Program-made: the position numbers and the translations under genes | Assembly: GCF_000814905.1 (NCBI RefSeq) | Contig: NZ_JXAG01000023.1 | Span: forward strand, 31,195-95,194 | Direction: 5' to 3' | DNA: 64,000 nucleotides | DNA from: Enterobacter sp. Bisph1 | GTDB taxonomy: Bacteria; Pseudomonadota; Gammaproteobacteria; Enterobacterales; Enterobacteriaceae | Part shown: positions 30,272-38,604 of the stretch, piece after piece | Layout of the letters: the number at the start of each line of letters is the position of its first letter | How positions within the stretch are numbered: the stretch's first letter is position 1 | Notes under the pieces: model-generated | What the model saw: only the letters and a program-made list of their open reading frames with translations | Databases searched by the model: none | Told to the model about the DNA's origin: nothing

Positions 30272-30364
30272 TCAGTAAGTCGCTATCCACAGGTGAACAA
30301 AACCAAATACCAACGCCAGCGCAAAGGCGACGGCAAAAAACTCACGAACCTTAAAATGCTGCAT
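30272..30364 (-). CDS. pmrR: PmrR-like small membrane peptide (30 residues)
   Basis: A short minus-strand frame beginning MQHFKVREFF, with one membrane helix (AVAFALALVFGFVHLW) and ending WIATY. The Salmonella/E. coli PmrR peptide (29 residues, inhibitor of the lipid A kinase LpxT) has the same plan and ends with a similar W-ATY, and in E. coli lies next to basS. A GGAGGG ribosome-binding site stands 7 bases before the ATG and a PmrA-box-like sequence lies 46-62 bases upstream. Its stop ends two bases from the basS stop on the other strand. Size, position, regulation and end motif support PmrR; overall identity is limited. Confidence 0.75.
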   Translation of the reverse strand: MQHFKVREFFAVAFALALVFGFVHLWIATY

Positions 30365-30409
30365 TGTACTGCCCTCCAGAATCATCGAAGGCAGTCTGAC
30401 ATGGAATGG

Positions 30410-30426
30410 GTTAAGCAAACATTAAG
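30410..30426 (-). promoter_or_regulatory. PmrA box upstream of the pmrR-like gene
   Basis: On the minus strand CTTAAT-GTTTG-CTTAAC: two half-sites with five-base spacing as in the eptA box, the second differing from consensus at its last base. Confidence 0.65.
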
Positions 30427-30453
30427 AGCGCCCGCACAGGCGCTCTTTTTTGT
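30425..30453. terminator. Terminator between the basRS and uvrB ends
   Basis: Stem AGAGCGCC / GGCGCTCT with a six-base loop, followed by six T residues on the plus strand. It can stop plus-strand transcripts from basS, and perhaps uvrB in the other direction where the T-run is weaker. Confidence 0.75.
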
Positions 30454-30480
30454 TGTTTTGTGCCCTGACGCACGGCGGCG

Positions 30481-32502
30481 TCAGGAGGCGGCGATAAACA
30501 GCTCACGCAGTTGATGAAGCTGATCGCGTACCGTCGCGGCCTCTTCAAACTCAAGGTTCTGCGCATGCTGCATCATCTGCCCTTCCAGCTCGTGGATCTT
30601 CTGCTGCAGCGCTTTTGGCGTTAATGCAAATTCAGCGGCTTCCACCTCGACAGGCGAACGGGATTTGCCACGGCCTTTCGCCCGTGTCTTCGCCAGCCCT
30701 TCGCCAAGCGCCAGGATATCCACCACTTTCTTGTTCAGACCCTGCGGCGTAATGCCGTGCTCTTCGTTATAGCGCTGCTGTTTCTCGCGGCGGCGTTCGG
30801 TTTCGCCAATCGCTTTCGCCATCGACGGGGTGATCTTATCGCCGTAGAGAATAGCTTTGCCGTTGATATTACGCGCGGCGCGGCCAATGGTCTGGATAAG
30901 CGAGCGTTCAGAACGCAGGAAACCCTCTTTATCGGCGTCGAGGATCGCCACCAGCGACACTTCCGGCATATCCAGCCCTTCACGCAGCAAGTTGATACCG
31001 ACCAGCACATCAAATTCGCCGAGGCGTAAATCGCGGATAATCTCCATACGCTCAACGGTGTCGATATCCGAGTGCAGATAGCGCACCTTCTCGCCGTGCT
31101 CTTCCAGATATTCGGTAAGATCTTCCGCCATCCGTTTGGTTAGCGTCGTCACCAGAACACGTTCGTTAATCGCCGCGCGCTTGCGGATTTCAGACAGTAA
31201 ATCGTCGACCTGCGTCGCCACCGGGCGCACTTCAATCACCGGATCGAGCAGACCCGTCGGGCGCACCACCTGCTCAACGATTTCGCTGCCGGATTTCTCC
31301 AGCTCGTAGTTACCCGGCGTTGCCGAGACATAAATCGACTGCGGCGCCAGCGCCTCAAACTCTTCAAATTTCAGCGGCCGGTTATCCAGCGCCGAAGGCA
31401 GACGGAATCCGTACTCCACCAGCGTCTCTTTACGCGCACGGTCGCCGCGGAACATGCCGCCAATCTGCGGGATGGTCACGTGGGATTCATCGATTACCAG
31501 CAGGCCATCGGCGGGCAGGTAGTCAAACAGCGTCGGCGGCGGCTCGCCCGGCCCGCGCCCGGAGAGATAGCGCGAGTAGTTTTCAATCCCGGAGCAGTAG
31601 CCCAGCTCGTTCATCATCTCCAGATCGAACTGCGTACGCTGGCTGATGCGCTGCTCTTCCAGCAGCTTGTTGTTCGCCAGCAGGTTCTTGCGCCGGTCAG
31701 CCAGCTCCACTTTGATCTCTTCCATCGCCTGCACGATGCGCTCGCGCGGCGTCACATAGTGGGTTTTTGGGTAGATGGTGAAACGCTGAATGCCCGATTC
31801 AATATGGCCGGTCAACGGGTCGAACAGCGACAGCCGCTCAACCTCTTCATCAAACAGTTCCACGCGCAGCGCCAGATCGTCCGACTCCGCCGGGAAAATA
31901 TCGATAACCTCGCCGCGCACGCGGAAGGTACCGCGCTGGAAAGCCTGATCGTTGCGGGTATATTGCAGCTCCGTCAGCCTGCGCAGGATCGAACGCTGAT
32001 CGATGATCATCCCTTTCGTCAGGTGCAGCATCATTTTCAGGTACAGATCCGGATCGCCCAGACCGTAGATAGCGGAAACGGAGGCCACCACAATCACGTC
32101 GCGACGCTCCAGCAGCGCCTTAGTCGCCGACAGACGCATCTGCTCGATATGTTCGTTGACCGAGGCGTCTTTTTCGATAAAGGTGTCCGAGCTCGGCACG
32201 TAGGCTTCCGGCTGGTAGTAATCGTAGTACGAGACGAAATACTCCACCGCGTTATCCGGGAAAAACTCTTTCATTTCGCCATACAGCTGCGCGGCCAGGG
32301 TTTTATTCGGCGCGAGCACCATTGTCGGGCGCTGCAGATCGGCAATCACGTTGGCGATGGTGAACGTTTTCCCGGAACCCGTCACACCGAGCAACGTCTG
32401 GTGGGCGAGTCCGTCTTCCAGCCCTTCCTTGAGGCGACGGATAGCGTCAGGCTGATCGCCGGAGGGACGAAAAGCGGAATTCAGTTTTAACGGTTTACTC
32501 AT
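30481..32502 (-). CDS. uvrB: Excinuclease ABC subunit UvrB
   Basis: Damage-recognition helicase of nucleotide excision repair, 673 residues as in E. coli. Walker A GVTGSGKT (about 39-46), the beta-hairpin tyrosines in [16 protein letters not shown] (about 90-105), DESH box in [13 protein letters not shown], motif [12 protein letters not shown], and the C-terminal UvrC-interacting UVR domain (last 40 residues, [20 protein letters not shown]). An SOS box stands upstream. Confidence 0.98.
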   Translation of the reverse strand: MSKPLKLNSAFRPSGDQPDAIRRLKEGLEDGLAHQTLLGVTGSGKTFTIANVIADLQRPTMVLAPNKTLAAQLYGEMKEFFPDNAVEYFVSYYDYYQPEAYVPSSDTFIEKDASVNEHIEQMRLSATKALLERRDVIVVASVSAIYGLGDPDLYLKMMLHLTKGMIIDQRSILRRLTELQYTRNDQAFQRGTFRVRGEVIDIFPAESDDLALRVELFDEEVERLSLFDPLTGHIESGIQRFTIYPKTHYVTPRERIVQAMEEIKVELADRRKNLLANNKLLEEQRISQRTQFDLEMMNELGYCSGIENYSRYLSGRGPGEPPPTLFDYLPADGLLVIDESHVTIPQIGGMFRGDRARKETLVEYGFRLPSALDNRPLKFEEFEALAPQSIYVSATPGNYELEKSGSEIVEQVVRPTGLLDPVIEVRPVATQVDDLLSEIRKRAAINERVLVTTLTKRMAEDLTEYLEEHGEKVRYLHSDIDTVERMEIIRDLRLGEFDVLVGINLLREGLDMPEVSLVAILDADKEGFLRSERSLIQTIGRAARNINGKAILYGDKITPSMAKAIGETERRREKQQRYNEEHGITPQGLNKKVVDILALGEGLAKTRAKGRGKSRSPVEVEAAEFALTPKALQQKIHELEGQMMQHAQNLEFEEAATVRDQLHQLRELFIAAS

Positions 32503-32578
32503 GAACGGCTACCTGATGAAGGAATGAGCGGGCAGGTAACACATTTTACTCACCCTGTTCACTTTTGCCAATAAATAA

Positions 32579-32598
32579 CACTGGATGAAAAAACAGTG
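32579..32598 (-). promoter_or_regulatory. LexA (SOS) box upstream of uvrB
   Basis: CACTGGATGAAAAAACAGTG on the plus strand: CTG-N10-CAG with symmetric flanks, the LexA pattern, about 77 bases before the uvrB start. Confidence 0.85.
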
Positions 32599-33095
32599 GC
32601 AAAGCTGTAATTCTGTTCTACTCCTCGCTGAAACATGGCTTTTCGCCGCAAATTTACCCACCGCGTAGAGAAAACACCCACACTTTCAGGTTATCCCCAA
32701 AATTTTTCATCCTTTAACATTTGTCAAGCGAGCCCTTGAAACTTATGTGGCAGCGGGTGACACTTTTCTTACAGCCATTGCTTTTATATAAGTAATTGAT
32801 AAATTTCGATAAATTCAAAAAGCCGCGTTTCGCACCAATTCAGGCGCAAGCCGCGCCCCTTCTCGCCTGGCGCATGTTTTCTAACTCTAATGCACAAGGT
32901 TATCCACAGGAATAGTGGATAACTGCTGCCAGGCCGGACGCCCCGCCTGCTGTCCAAATCCCATTTTTTCCCAGATTGGGGCTGCTAAAATTTTTTTTCA
33001 TCGTTTGGCGATTTTTTTCGCTCACCCCAGCTTAAGATCCTCATGAGATCGTTTTCACAAATTCACGATTTGCTGCACCAAACTACAACACTGCA
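32599..33095. other. Gene-free region with DnaA boxes between uvrB and the orphan ATPase
   Basis: About 500 bases without a gene. It holds a consensus DnaA box TTATCCACA at 32900-32908, an opposing TTATCCACT on the minus strand at 32914-32922, and a one-mismatch TTATCCCCA at 32691-32699. E. coli uvrB is also reported to have a DnaA site upstream, so a regulatory role at uvrB is more likely than an origin. GCACCAATTCAGGCGC near 32832 resembles a weak NtrC site. Confidence 0.55.
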
Positions 33096-33113
33096 AGCAC
33101 TGGCAAAGTGCAG
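33096..33113 (+). promoter_or_regulatory. Possible NtrC enhancer site
   Basis: AGCACTGGCAAAGTGCAG: GCAC-N7-GTGC, the spacing of NtrC sites at glnA, 85-102 bases upstream of the sigma-54 promoter. A half-site TGCACCA lies at 33074-33080. Confidence 0.5.
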
Positions 33114-33197
33114 AATTTTTACCTGGCTTCTTCACGCTTGACGTTTTAAATGCCACTTTTCTCAGCCGTATCCGAAAAAAAAGCCTGGTTTTGCTTC

Positions 33198-33213
33198 TGG
33201 CAAGCCTTTTGCA
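33198..33213 (+). promoter_or_regulatory. Sigma-54 (RpoN) promoter of the orphan ATPase gene
   Basis: TGGCAAGCCTTTTGCA: GG and GC elements separated by exactly 10 bases, close to the -24/-12 consensus TGGCAC-N5-TTGCA, with the start codon 40 bases downstream. Confidence 0.75.
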
Positions 33214-33252
33214 CTATTGCTCTGTCATCGAATCCGAAATAAGGAGCGGAGC

Positions 33253-33975
33253 ATGTTGAGCCTACGATCAGTGAATCAGTATTACGGTAATCAGCATACG
33301 TTATGGAATGTGGATCTTGAGCTCACACCCGGGAGCTGCACATCGGTTATTGGTCTGCCGGGGATGGGAAAAACGACGCTGGTGAACTGCATTACTGGTT
33401 ATTTGCCTATTGAGAGCGGAAGTATGATTTGGCAGGAAGCGGGCGCACCGCCGCGCGATTTGCTTACCTTGCAAGCGGAACACCGTAGCGCCATCGGCAT
33501 CGGTTACGTTCCACAGGACCGGCGCATCTTTTCGCAGCTGACCATTGAGGAAAATCTGCAGATTGCGATGCGCGCCGGGAGCGAGCCGGGCAGCGCGATG
33601 CGCCGGGATATTTACGATTTATTCCCGGAGCTGTACGGAATGCGCCAGCTGCGCGCTGCCCAGTTGTCGGAGGATAATCAGCATCAGCTGGCCATGGCGC
33701 GGGCGCTGGTCATCCAGCCACGCCTGTTGATCCTTGATGAGCCAACGCGCGGGCTGGGCCAGGCGTTTATTCATAAGCTCGGCAATTTGATCGTGCGGCT
33801 TAATCAGGAGTTTGGCATGACTATTCTGCTGGCTGAACAGCATCTGTCGTTTATCCGCCGGGTCGCCGATCGTTTCTGCCTGCTGCATCGGGGGCGCAGC
33901 GTCGCTCAGGGCGACGTTAAACAGCTTGATGATCCGCTGCTGTCGCAGTGGATGACGCCGGTGTCAGAACGCTGA
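33253..33975 (+). CDS. Orphan ABC ATP-binding protein, UrtE/LivF-like, with degenerate signature
   Basis: A 240-residue ATPase most like the urea/branched-chain amino acid transporter subunits UrtE and LivF. Walker A is GLPGMGKTTL (about 37-46), the Q-loop region GIGYVPQDRRIFSQLTIEENL and Walker B RLLILDEPTRGLG are intact, but the ABC signature usually LSGGQQQ is LSEDNQHQLA, so catalysis may be impaired or unusual. No permease or binding protein gene is nearby. Start ATG 33253 follows AAGGAGCGGAG; upstream in-frame codons reach into the promoter. A sigma-54 promoter and possible NtrC site suggest nitrogen control. Its 3' end overlaps the bioD 3' end tail-to-tail in the ancestral arrangement, now separated by cassette A. 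Confidence 0.85.
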   Translation: MLSLRSVNQYYGNQHTLWNVDLELTPGSCTSVIGLPGMGKTTLVNCITGYLPIESGSMIWQEAGAPPRDLLTLQAEHRSAIGIGYVPQDRRIFSQLTIEENLQIAMRAGSEPGSAMRRDIYDLFPELYGMRQLRAAQLSEDNQHQLAMARALVIQPRLLILDEPTRGLGQAFIHKLGNLIVRLNQEFGMTILLAEQHLSFIRRVADRFCLLHRGRSVAQGDVKQLDDPLLSQWMTPVSER

Positions 33976-34035
33976 GGTCAAGATAATGGCCCGTTTTCTC
34001 CTCTTCCGGCGCGTGGGTAAACCAGGGTATTTCGC
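33892..34035. repeat. Direct repeat A1 (144 bp): 3' ends of the orphan ATPase and bioD
   Basis: Identical to 35974-36117 except for three bases (141 of 144). It contains the last 84 bases of the ATPase gene and, beyond its stop, a remnant of the antisense bioD 3' end. Together with A2 it brackets the accessory cassette and leaves both host genes complete. Confidence 0.92.
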
Positions 34036-34414
34036 TTTGCCGGAAGATCACTAAAGGTGAATGACGCAGCTATGCGGGGTAATTACACCGGCATAATTTA
34101 ACTAAAATATTCCATTTCTGCTGGGTGACACAGCGCCCGAATTTAACATCTCAGGGAATGTCTCTATCCGGTTACTTACGCTATTTCCGGTATAATGCGT
34201 TATTAACTTGTCGGTAGTATAAGTTTTCTAATGTTATTTCTGCGTGGTCTGATAACCGTAGTCTCTTCATGACGTATGCAACCGTTTAGCGCCCTCTTTT
34301 AGGGATGCCCGTGAAGCAATCGGTGCTTATGCGAGATCGCGATCAACAAATCGATACGTTTTTTATGTGTGGCAGTTAACCTAACGCTAACTACGAACAT
34401 GGAGGAAATATAGA

Positions 34415-34867
34415 ATGGATACTGTTGAAGAACTGGGTGGGACTTATTTCTATCATGGCAACGCAAATGTAACGCATCAGGAACTGTTCTGGCTCATTTA
34501 TGCAGAGAGCCTTGCTAACCATTTGGGTGTTTCAATCGAGACCGCAGCAACAATCATCATAGGCCAGCCTTTGCTACCTAAACGCCAGGTTCTGGGTGCA
34601 ACCAGCAGCCGAACCAGTATTGCTTCAAAGGTAGCCCGCCGCATCTTCAAGGACGCTCGTTTTCCAGGTGGGATAAGGATCGAAACAGCTTTTGGGATGG
34701 GTAAAGTTCGGACTACGAACAAAATAGGGGCGGCAGTAGGCAGGGCTGTTCCGTTTATCGGATGGACTCAGGCGGTAATTATACTTGCGCTGATCGCAAG
34801 ACAAACGAGAAATAAATATAACCTGATAGCCAGACCGGAACATCGGATCGAATGGGCCTCTTTCTGA
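34415..34867 (+). CDS. STM2901-family protein, candidate effector
   Basis: A 150-residue protein beginning MDTVEELGGTYFYHGNANVT, a pattern I associate with the STM2901 family annotated in Salmonella and other enterobacteria. It has mildly hydrophobic segments near 27-50 and 118-134 (AVGRAVPFIGWTQAVIILAL), TSIASK near the middle, and an end RPEHRIEWASF. Its stop overlaps the next start (TGATG). A GGAGG ribosome-binding site precedes the ATG. The neighbour is a DUF1493 gene and an orphan hcp, suggesting a T6SS effector, but no toxin motif is recognised. A frameshifted paralogue lies in cassette B. Confidence 0.75.
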   Translation: MDTVEELGGTYFYHGNANVTHQELFWLIYAESLANHLGVSIETAATIIIGQPLLPKRQVLGATSSRTSIASKVARRIFKDARFPGGIRIETAFGMGKVRTTNKIGAAVGRAVPFIGWTQAVIILALIARQTRNKYNLIARPEHRIEWASF

Positions 34868-35184
34868 TGCTGCTACCTGATGAAAAAGAGTTCTTAGAAT
34901 ACGTCACTGAAAAATATAGTGAAAGAAAGCGTCCTGCTAAAAAAGAGTGGTCATTCCAGGAGTATTTCAACTTCGTGCCAGAAGACCTTGAAGATATGCT
35001 CATTGATCTCTTTACCCGATACGGTATTGAGCACAGTAATTTCAATCTGGATAATTACTTTATGCCGGAACTGTACTGGTGGCAGTTCCGCCTCAAGAAA
35101 CAGTGGGCTCGCCGCCAGTTTAAAACGTTGACACTGGAAATGATTATTGAGTCGGCGAAGGCTGGCCACTGGTTGTACGATTAA
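34867..35184 (+). CDS. DUF1493 family protein, candidate immunity or partner protein
   Basis: A 105-residue soluble, acidic protein matching DUF1493 (about 110 residues, enterobacterial). Landmarks: an N-terminal helix LLPDEKEFLEYVTEKY, a middle FVPEDLEDMLIDLFTRYGIEHSNFNLDNYF, and the family's C-terminal LTLEMIIESAKAGHWLYD. Start ATG 34867 overlaps the preceding stop codon, so translation is probably coupled; the frame from 34852 is longer but less likely. Small acidic proteins coupled to a candidate effector are often immunity proteins; this is inference. It is paralogous to 45320-45634. Confidence 0.8.
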   Translation: MLLPDEKEFLEYVTEKYSERKRPAKKEWSFQEYFNFVPEDLEDMLIDLFTRYGIEHSNFNLDNYFMPELYWWQFRLKKQWARRQFKTLTLEMIIESAKAGHWLYD

Positions 35185-35206
35185 GGGGCCGCTCGCCCCT
35201 TTTGAT
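35184..35206. terminator. Terminator between the DUF1493 gene and hcp
   Basis: Stem AAGGGGC / GCCCCTT with a five-base loop and TTTT after it, at the meeting point of the two convergent transcripts. Confidence 0.65.
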
Positions 35207-35208
35207 GA

Positions 35209-35691
35209 TTACGCTGTCTGCCGGTCATCCCATGAATCGGTAAAGATTATATTTCCGTCGTTATGCTTCCACGTGATTTTCTCGTAACGCAGTTCGACAG
35301 TTTCCATATGGTTTTCATTAGGGTTATTACCGGTCGCCATGGTGGGGGAAATAGAAACGACCCGTACCTTTTCTAAAAACATATTGAAATACTCTTCCTC
35401 CTGCCCGGCATGGTTAATGCGATACCATTTAATTTCTGCTGAAGCCAGATTCTGCCCGGTGGCCACGGCCTTATACAGGTAAGGGCTGGATGAGTCGAAT
35501 TCCTTTATGATAAGCATTGGCGAGTGCATACGTGTCCCTGTCACCTTGCCAGTGGCATTATCAGTAGGGATCATTAAATTATGATGATAGCCCTTCACTT
35601 CGATGCTGTACTCGCGATCCTGAACATCGACACTTCCTTTTATTAACGCGCCGCCGTCATCTTTTAGCCACAAATAAGCTGGGATAGCCAT
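35209..35691 (-). CDS. hcp: Type VI secretion system tube protein Hcp (orphan)
   Basis: A 160-residue Hcp, the ring protein whose stacked hexamers form the T6SS inner tube and carry small effectors. Conserved features: MAIPAYLWLKDDGGALIKGS at the start, IEVKGYHHN, SSPYLYKAVATGQNLASAEIKWYRI, EEEYFNMFLEKVRVVSISP and the end ELRYEKITW followed by FTDSWDDR. Start 35691 follows AAGGATATT; the frame upstream to 35745 is not Hcp-like. No C-terminal toxin extension is present. No other T6SS structural gene is in the window, so it must serve a system elsewhere. It converges on the STM2901/DUF1493 pair. Confidence 0.93.
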   Translation of the reverse strand: MAIPAYLWLKDDGGALIKGSVDVQDREYSIEVKGYHHNLMIPTDNATGKVTGTRMHSPMLIIKEFDSSSPYLYKAVATGQNLASAEIKWYRINHAGQEEEYFNMFLEKVRVVSISPTMATGNNPNENHMETVELRYEKITWKHNDGNIIFTDSWDDRQTA

Positions 35692-35946
35692 ATAAATATC
35701 CTTATGGTTGACAAATATCCGTATTTTAAAAATGGATATTATCAAATAACAGCAGCTACAAAAATAAGGAGAATGCCGGGTTGTGACATGAAGTACTAAG
35801 GATCTTCAGTTTCTTACACTTATCTAAAGGACTTAGCTCAGGGATGCTCTAATTTATCTCTGCACAATCAAGCGACTCAAGGAGAAGAAGGAACAGACAA
35901 CGCCCGTCTCCCGCCCTGTTTATGTCATCAGAAGAGCGGCGAGAAA
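35692..35946. other. Upstream region of hcp at the right end of cassette A
   Basis: About 255 bases with no supportable gene. It should contain the hcp promoter on the minus strand. Nothing else is recognised. Confidence 0.4.
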
Positions 35947-35973
35947 AAACAGCGTGTCATTCCACGCTGTAAT
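35947..35973 (-). terminator. Hairpin terminator on the bioD side of cassette A
   Basis: On the minus strand ACAGCGTGG / ACACGCTGT with a short loop, followed by TTTTTTCTC. It lies 26 bases past the bioD stop and can end the bioBFCD transcript. Confidence 0.7.
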
Positions 35974-36117
35974 GGGCGCAACATCGCTCAGGGCGACGTT
36001 AAACAGCTTGATGATCCGCTACTGTCGCAGTGGATGACGCCGGTGTCAGAACGCTGAGGTCAAGATAATGGCCCGTTTTCTCCTCTTCCGGCGCGTGGGT
36101 AAACCAGGGTATTTCGC
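35974..36117. repeat. Direct repeat A2 (144 bp) overlapping the bioD 3' end
   Basis: Second copy of 33892-34035. Here it contains the true bioD 3' end and, antisense to it, a remnant of the orphan ATPase 3' end including its stop codon. Confidence 0.92.
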
Positions 36118-36721
36118 CAATCAGCGGGGCCTGCATCACGCGCCGAAGCGTCGCTATATACTCCTGATGACGTTTGCCCGGCGCCACCACATCGTTAGCA
36201 ATCCAGCCTGCCAGCGGTAATCCCGCCTCGCGCACCGCCAGCGCAGTTAACATCGCATGATTGATACAGCCGAGCTTTACGCCAACCACTAAAATGACCG
36301 GCAGCTGTTCCTGCACCACCCAATCAGCGAAGGTTAACGTCTCAGAAAGGGGCGTAAACCAGCCTCCCGCGCCTTCCACCAGTAGCCACTGCGCCTGACT
36401 TTCAAGAGCACGCAATCCGGCGGACATCACCTGCGCCTCAATCGGCTCGCCGCAATCCGCACTGACTATATGCGGTGAAGTGGGCTCGGCGAAGGTGTAG
36501 GGATTGACCGTGCGGTAGTCCATCGGCAGGCTGCTGTTACGCTGGAGCGCCAGCGCATCGCTATTGCGCAATCCTGCGGGCGTCATCTCACTGTCCGAGG
36601 CCACCGGCTTGTAGCCCGCGCTGCGTAAACCGCGCAGATTCGCCGCTTGCAACAACGCGCAGCTGGCGACGGTTTTCCCCACTTCGGTATCCGTTCCGGT
36701 AACAAAATAACGTTCAGTCAC
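35999..36721 (-). CDS. bioD: Dethiobiotin synthetase BioD
   Basis: Closes the ureido ring of dethiobiotin from 7,8-diaminopelargonic acid, CO2 and ATP. 240 residues; P-loop GTDTEVGKT at 8-16, [15 protein letters not shown] near 114-128 and EIPWFTHAP near the end. The final residues ([15 protein letters not shown]) are encoded by sequence antisense to the ATPase 3' end, so the two genes overlapped tail-to-tail before cassette A entered. Overlaps bioC by eight bases; last gene of bioBFCD. Confidence 0.95.
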   Translation of the reverse strand: MTERYFVTGTDTEVGKTVASCALLQAANLRGLRSAGYKPVASDSEMTPAGLRNSDALALQRNSSLPMDYRTVNPYTFAEPTSPHIVSADCGEPIEAQVMSAGLRALESQAQWLLVEGAGGWFTPLSETLTFADWVVQEQLPVILVVGVKLGCINHAMLTALAVREAGLPLAGWIANDVVAPGKRHQEYIATLRRVMQAPLIGEIPWFTHAPEEEKTGHYLDLSVLTPASSTATVADHQAV

Positions 36722-37463
36722 GGCTGATAACTCCCCAAAAAAGATGATACGTCAGCGGGCATTTGCCCTGCTGCTGCGGCCAGGCCTGCTGTAAGCGCTG
36801 CAACTTGCCACGCGTCAGCCCCTGCTGCCTGCCGGCGTGAAGATGTGTTGCGCCAATGCCCTTAAGCGATCGCAGCGCTGCCGTGGAATTGTCAAAAAAC
36901 AACGTTTTGCTCTCTACTGCGCCGCGCCAGCGCCAGCCTTGCAGCGCCTGTTCTATCTGCTGCTGGCTTAAAAAACGGTTGGCGTGCGGGCGATCGTCCA
37001 GCGCGCGCCACGCCTGATTCAGTTCCGGCAGCGATGCGGCGACCAGGGTGGTAAAGGCGATAACGCCGCCGGGCTTTGTCACGCGATACATTTCGCCGAT
37101 AGCCTGGCGTAAATCATCACACCACTGTACGGCCAGGTTGCTCCACACCAGTGAAAACTGCTGCTCAGCCACAGGCAGGGCTTCAATATCCCCCAGTAAA
37201 TAGCGGTGGGCGCTATTCTCATGGCGTGCCTGTGCCAACATCAGCGGCGAGAGATCCAGCGCCGTCACGTCGCAACCCTGCGCCCGCCAGTAACGGCTGA
37301 TGGCGCCGGGTCCACAGCCTGCATCCAGCACGCTTGTCGGCGCGCTATTGCCCAGGTGCGATAACAACAGATCGGCGCTCTGGCGTTGTAACTCATCATG
37401 CTGAGCATAACTTTGTGCGGCGCGGCCAAAGGCGGCGGCAACCGCCTGTTTATTCACCGTCAT
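36714..37463 (-). CDS. bioC: Malonyl-ACP O-methyltransferase BioC
   Basis: Methylates malonyl-ACP so that fatty-acid synthesis can build the pimeloyl moiety. 249 residues; SAM motif [15 protein letters not shown] (about 40-54), [12 protein letters not shown], and [11 protein letters not shown]. Overlaps bioF by 14 bases and bioD by eight bases. Length agrees with E. coli BioC (251). Confidence 0.94.
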   Translation of the reverse strand: MTVNKQAVAAAFGRAAQSYAQHDELQRQSADLLLSHLGNSAPTSVLDAGCGPGAISRYWRAQGCDVTALDLSPLMLAQARHENSAHRYLLGDIEALPVAEQQFSLVWSNLAVQWCDDLRQAIGEMYRVTKPGGVIAFTTLVAASLPELNQAWRALDDRPHANRFLSQQQIEQALQGWRWRGAVESKTLFFDNSTAALRSLKGIGATHLHAGRQQGLTRGKLQRLQQAWPQQQGKCPLTYHLFWGVISRD

Positions 37464-38604
37464 GCAGCGCCTCCAGTAAACGATCGATATCTTCTGGCTG
37501 GTGCTCTGCGGTTAGCGTCAGGCGTAAGCGCGCCGTGCCCGGCGGTACGGTAGGCGGGCGAATGGCGGTGACCCAACAGCCGCGCTGGCGCAGGTTTTCA
37601 GCCAGCCGCAGCGCCCGACTGTTTTCGCCGACAATCAGCGGCTGGATAGCACTTGAGGAAGCGGTCAACGTCAGCGCGTGCTGGTTTGCGCTACGGCGGA
37701 AATGGGTTATCAGCGCCGCCAGCTTTTCACGCCGCCGGTCGCCTTCATCGCTACGAATAACCTCCAGCGCCGTACTCAACGCTACCGCCTGCGCTGGCGG
37801 CATACTGGTGCTGTAAATCAGATGACGGGCAAACTGCAGCAGATAATCCGCGACCGAATCGCTGCATAGCACCGCGGCACCGCTGACGCCAAACCCTTTG
37901 CCAAAGGTGACAATTAACAATTCCGGCTTAACGCCCTGAGAATGACAGCTGCCGCGCCCCTGTTCACCCAGCACGCCAATACCGTGGGCATCATCGACCA
38001 TCAGCCAGGCCTGCGCCTGCTGCGCCGCATCGGCGATAGCGCCCAGCGGCGCGCTGTCGCCATCCATACTGAATATGCCTTCAGTGACCACCAGCTGTAG
38101 CCCGTCCAGAGGTTTTGCCAGTAACGACGTCAGTTGACCAACATCGTTATGGGCGAAGCGCCGAAGCTGCGCCGGGCTGTGGCTGGCGGCTTCGAGCAGC
38201 GAGGCGTGGCTCAGCTTGTCGGCGACTGTTCTGTCGGTTTTCCCCAGCATTGCGGCAATCACCGCCTGGTTCGCCGCAAAACCGGAGATAAACAGCAGCG
38301 CGCGGGAGTAGCCGAGCCAGCCCGCCAGCGCGGTTTCCAGCGCCTGATGCGCCGTGGTGTAGCCGCTAACATGGCCGGAGCCGCCGCTGCCAACGCCATA
38401 GCGTTCCGCGCCCAGTTGCCAGGCGCGGATCACCGCAGGATGCTGGCTTAAACCGAGGTAATCGTTGCTGGAAAAGTTACAGAAACGTTGGTTGCCAAGG
38501 GTTAGCCAGCGCCCCGCCCCTTGGGTGACCGGGTGTCGCGTGCGCAGCGCATCCGCCGCGCGGCGTTCACTCAGTGCGGCCTCAATACGCTGCTGCCAGT
38601 TCAT
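37450..38604 (-). CDS. bioF: 8-amino-7-oxononanoate synthase BioF
   Basis: PLP enzyme condensing pimeloyl-ACP with alanine. 384 residues; substrate loop [15 protein letters not shown] (about 105-119), [17 protein letters not shown] (D near 204), and the PLP lysine in [15 protein letters not shown] (about 236). Overlaps bioB by four bases and bioC by 14 bases. Confidence 0.96.
   Translation of the reverse strand: MNWQQRIEAALSERRAADALRTRHPVTQGAGRWLTLGNQRFCNFSSNDYLGLSQHPAVIRAWQLGAERYGVGSGGSGHVSGYTTAHQALETALAGWLGYSRALLFISGFAANQAVIAAMLGKTDRTVADKLSHASLLEAASHSPAQLRRFAHNDVGQLTSLLAKPLDGLQLVVTEGIFSMDGDSAPLGAIADAAQQAQAWLMVDDAHGIGVLGEQGRGSCHSQGVKPELLIVTFGKGFGVSGAAVLCSDSVADYLLQFARHLIYSTSMPPAQAVALSTALEVIRSDEGDRRREKLAALITHFRRSANQHALTLTASSSAIQPLIVGENSRALRLAENLRQRGCWVTAIRPPTVPPGTARLRLTLTAEHQPEDIDRLLEALHDGE

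Larger units (their letters stand above)
34036..35973. mobile_element. Accessory cassette A: STM2901-like + DUF1493 + orphan hcp
   Basis: A 1.94-kb segment lying between direct repeats A1 and A2. It holds two overlapping plus-strand genes and a convergent orphan hcp, separated by a terminator. There is no integrase, transposase or inverted terminal repeat. The first 380 bases (34036-34414) have no gene but include a -10-like TATAAT at 34191-34196. The last 230 bases hold the hcp promoter region and a hairpin at the right edge. Calling this mobile is inference from the repeats and from a related module at 45.0-46.2 kb. Confidence 0.55.

Noticed and set aside
31480..32490. Long plus-strand frame of 336 codons
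   Set aside because: It lies entirely antisense to uvrB and mirrors its codon pattern; no ribosome-binding site and no protein-like composition.
32691..32922. A replication origin
   Set aside because: Only three DnaA boxes, no 13-mer-like unwinding element, no dnaA/gidA-type neighbours; upstream of uvrB a regulatory role is more likely.
34036..35973. Cassette A as an insertion sequence or integron cassette
   Set aside because: No transposase, no inverted terminal repeats, no attC-like site; the flanking repeats are host-gene sequence.
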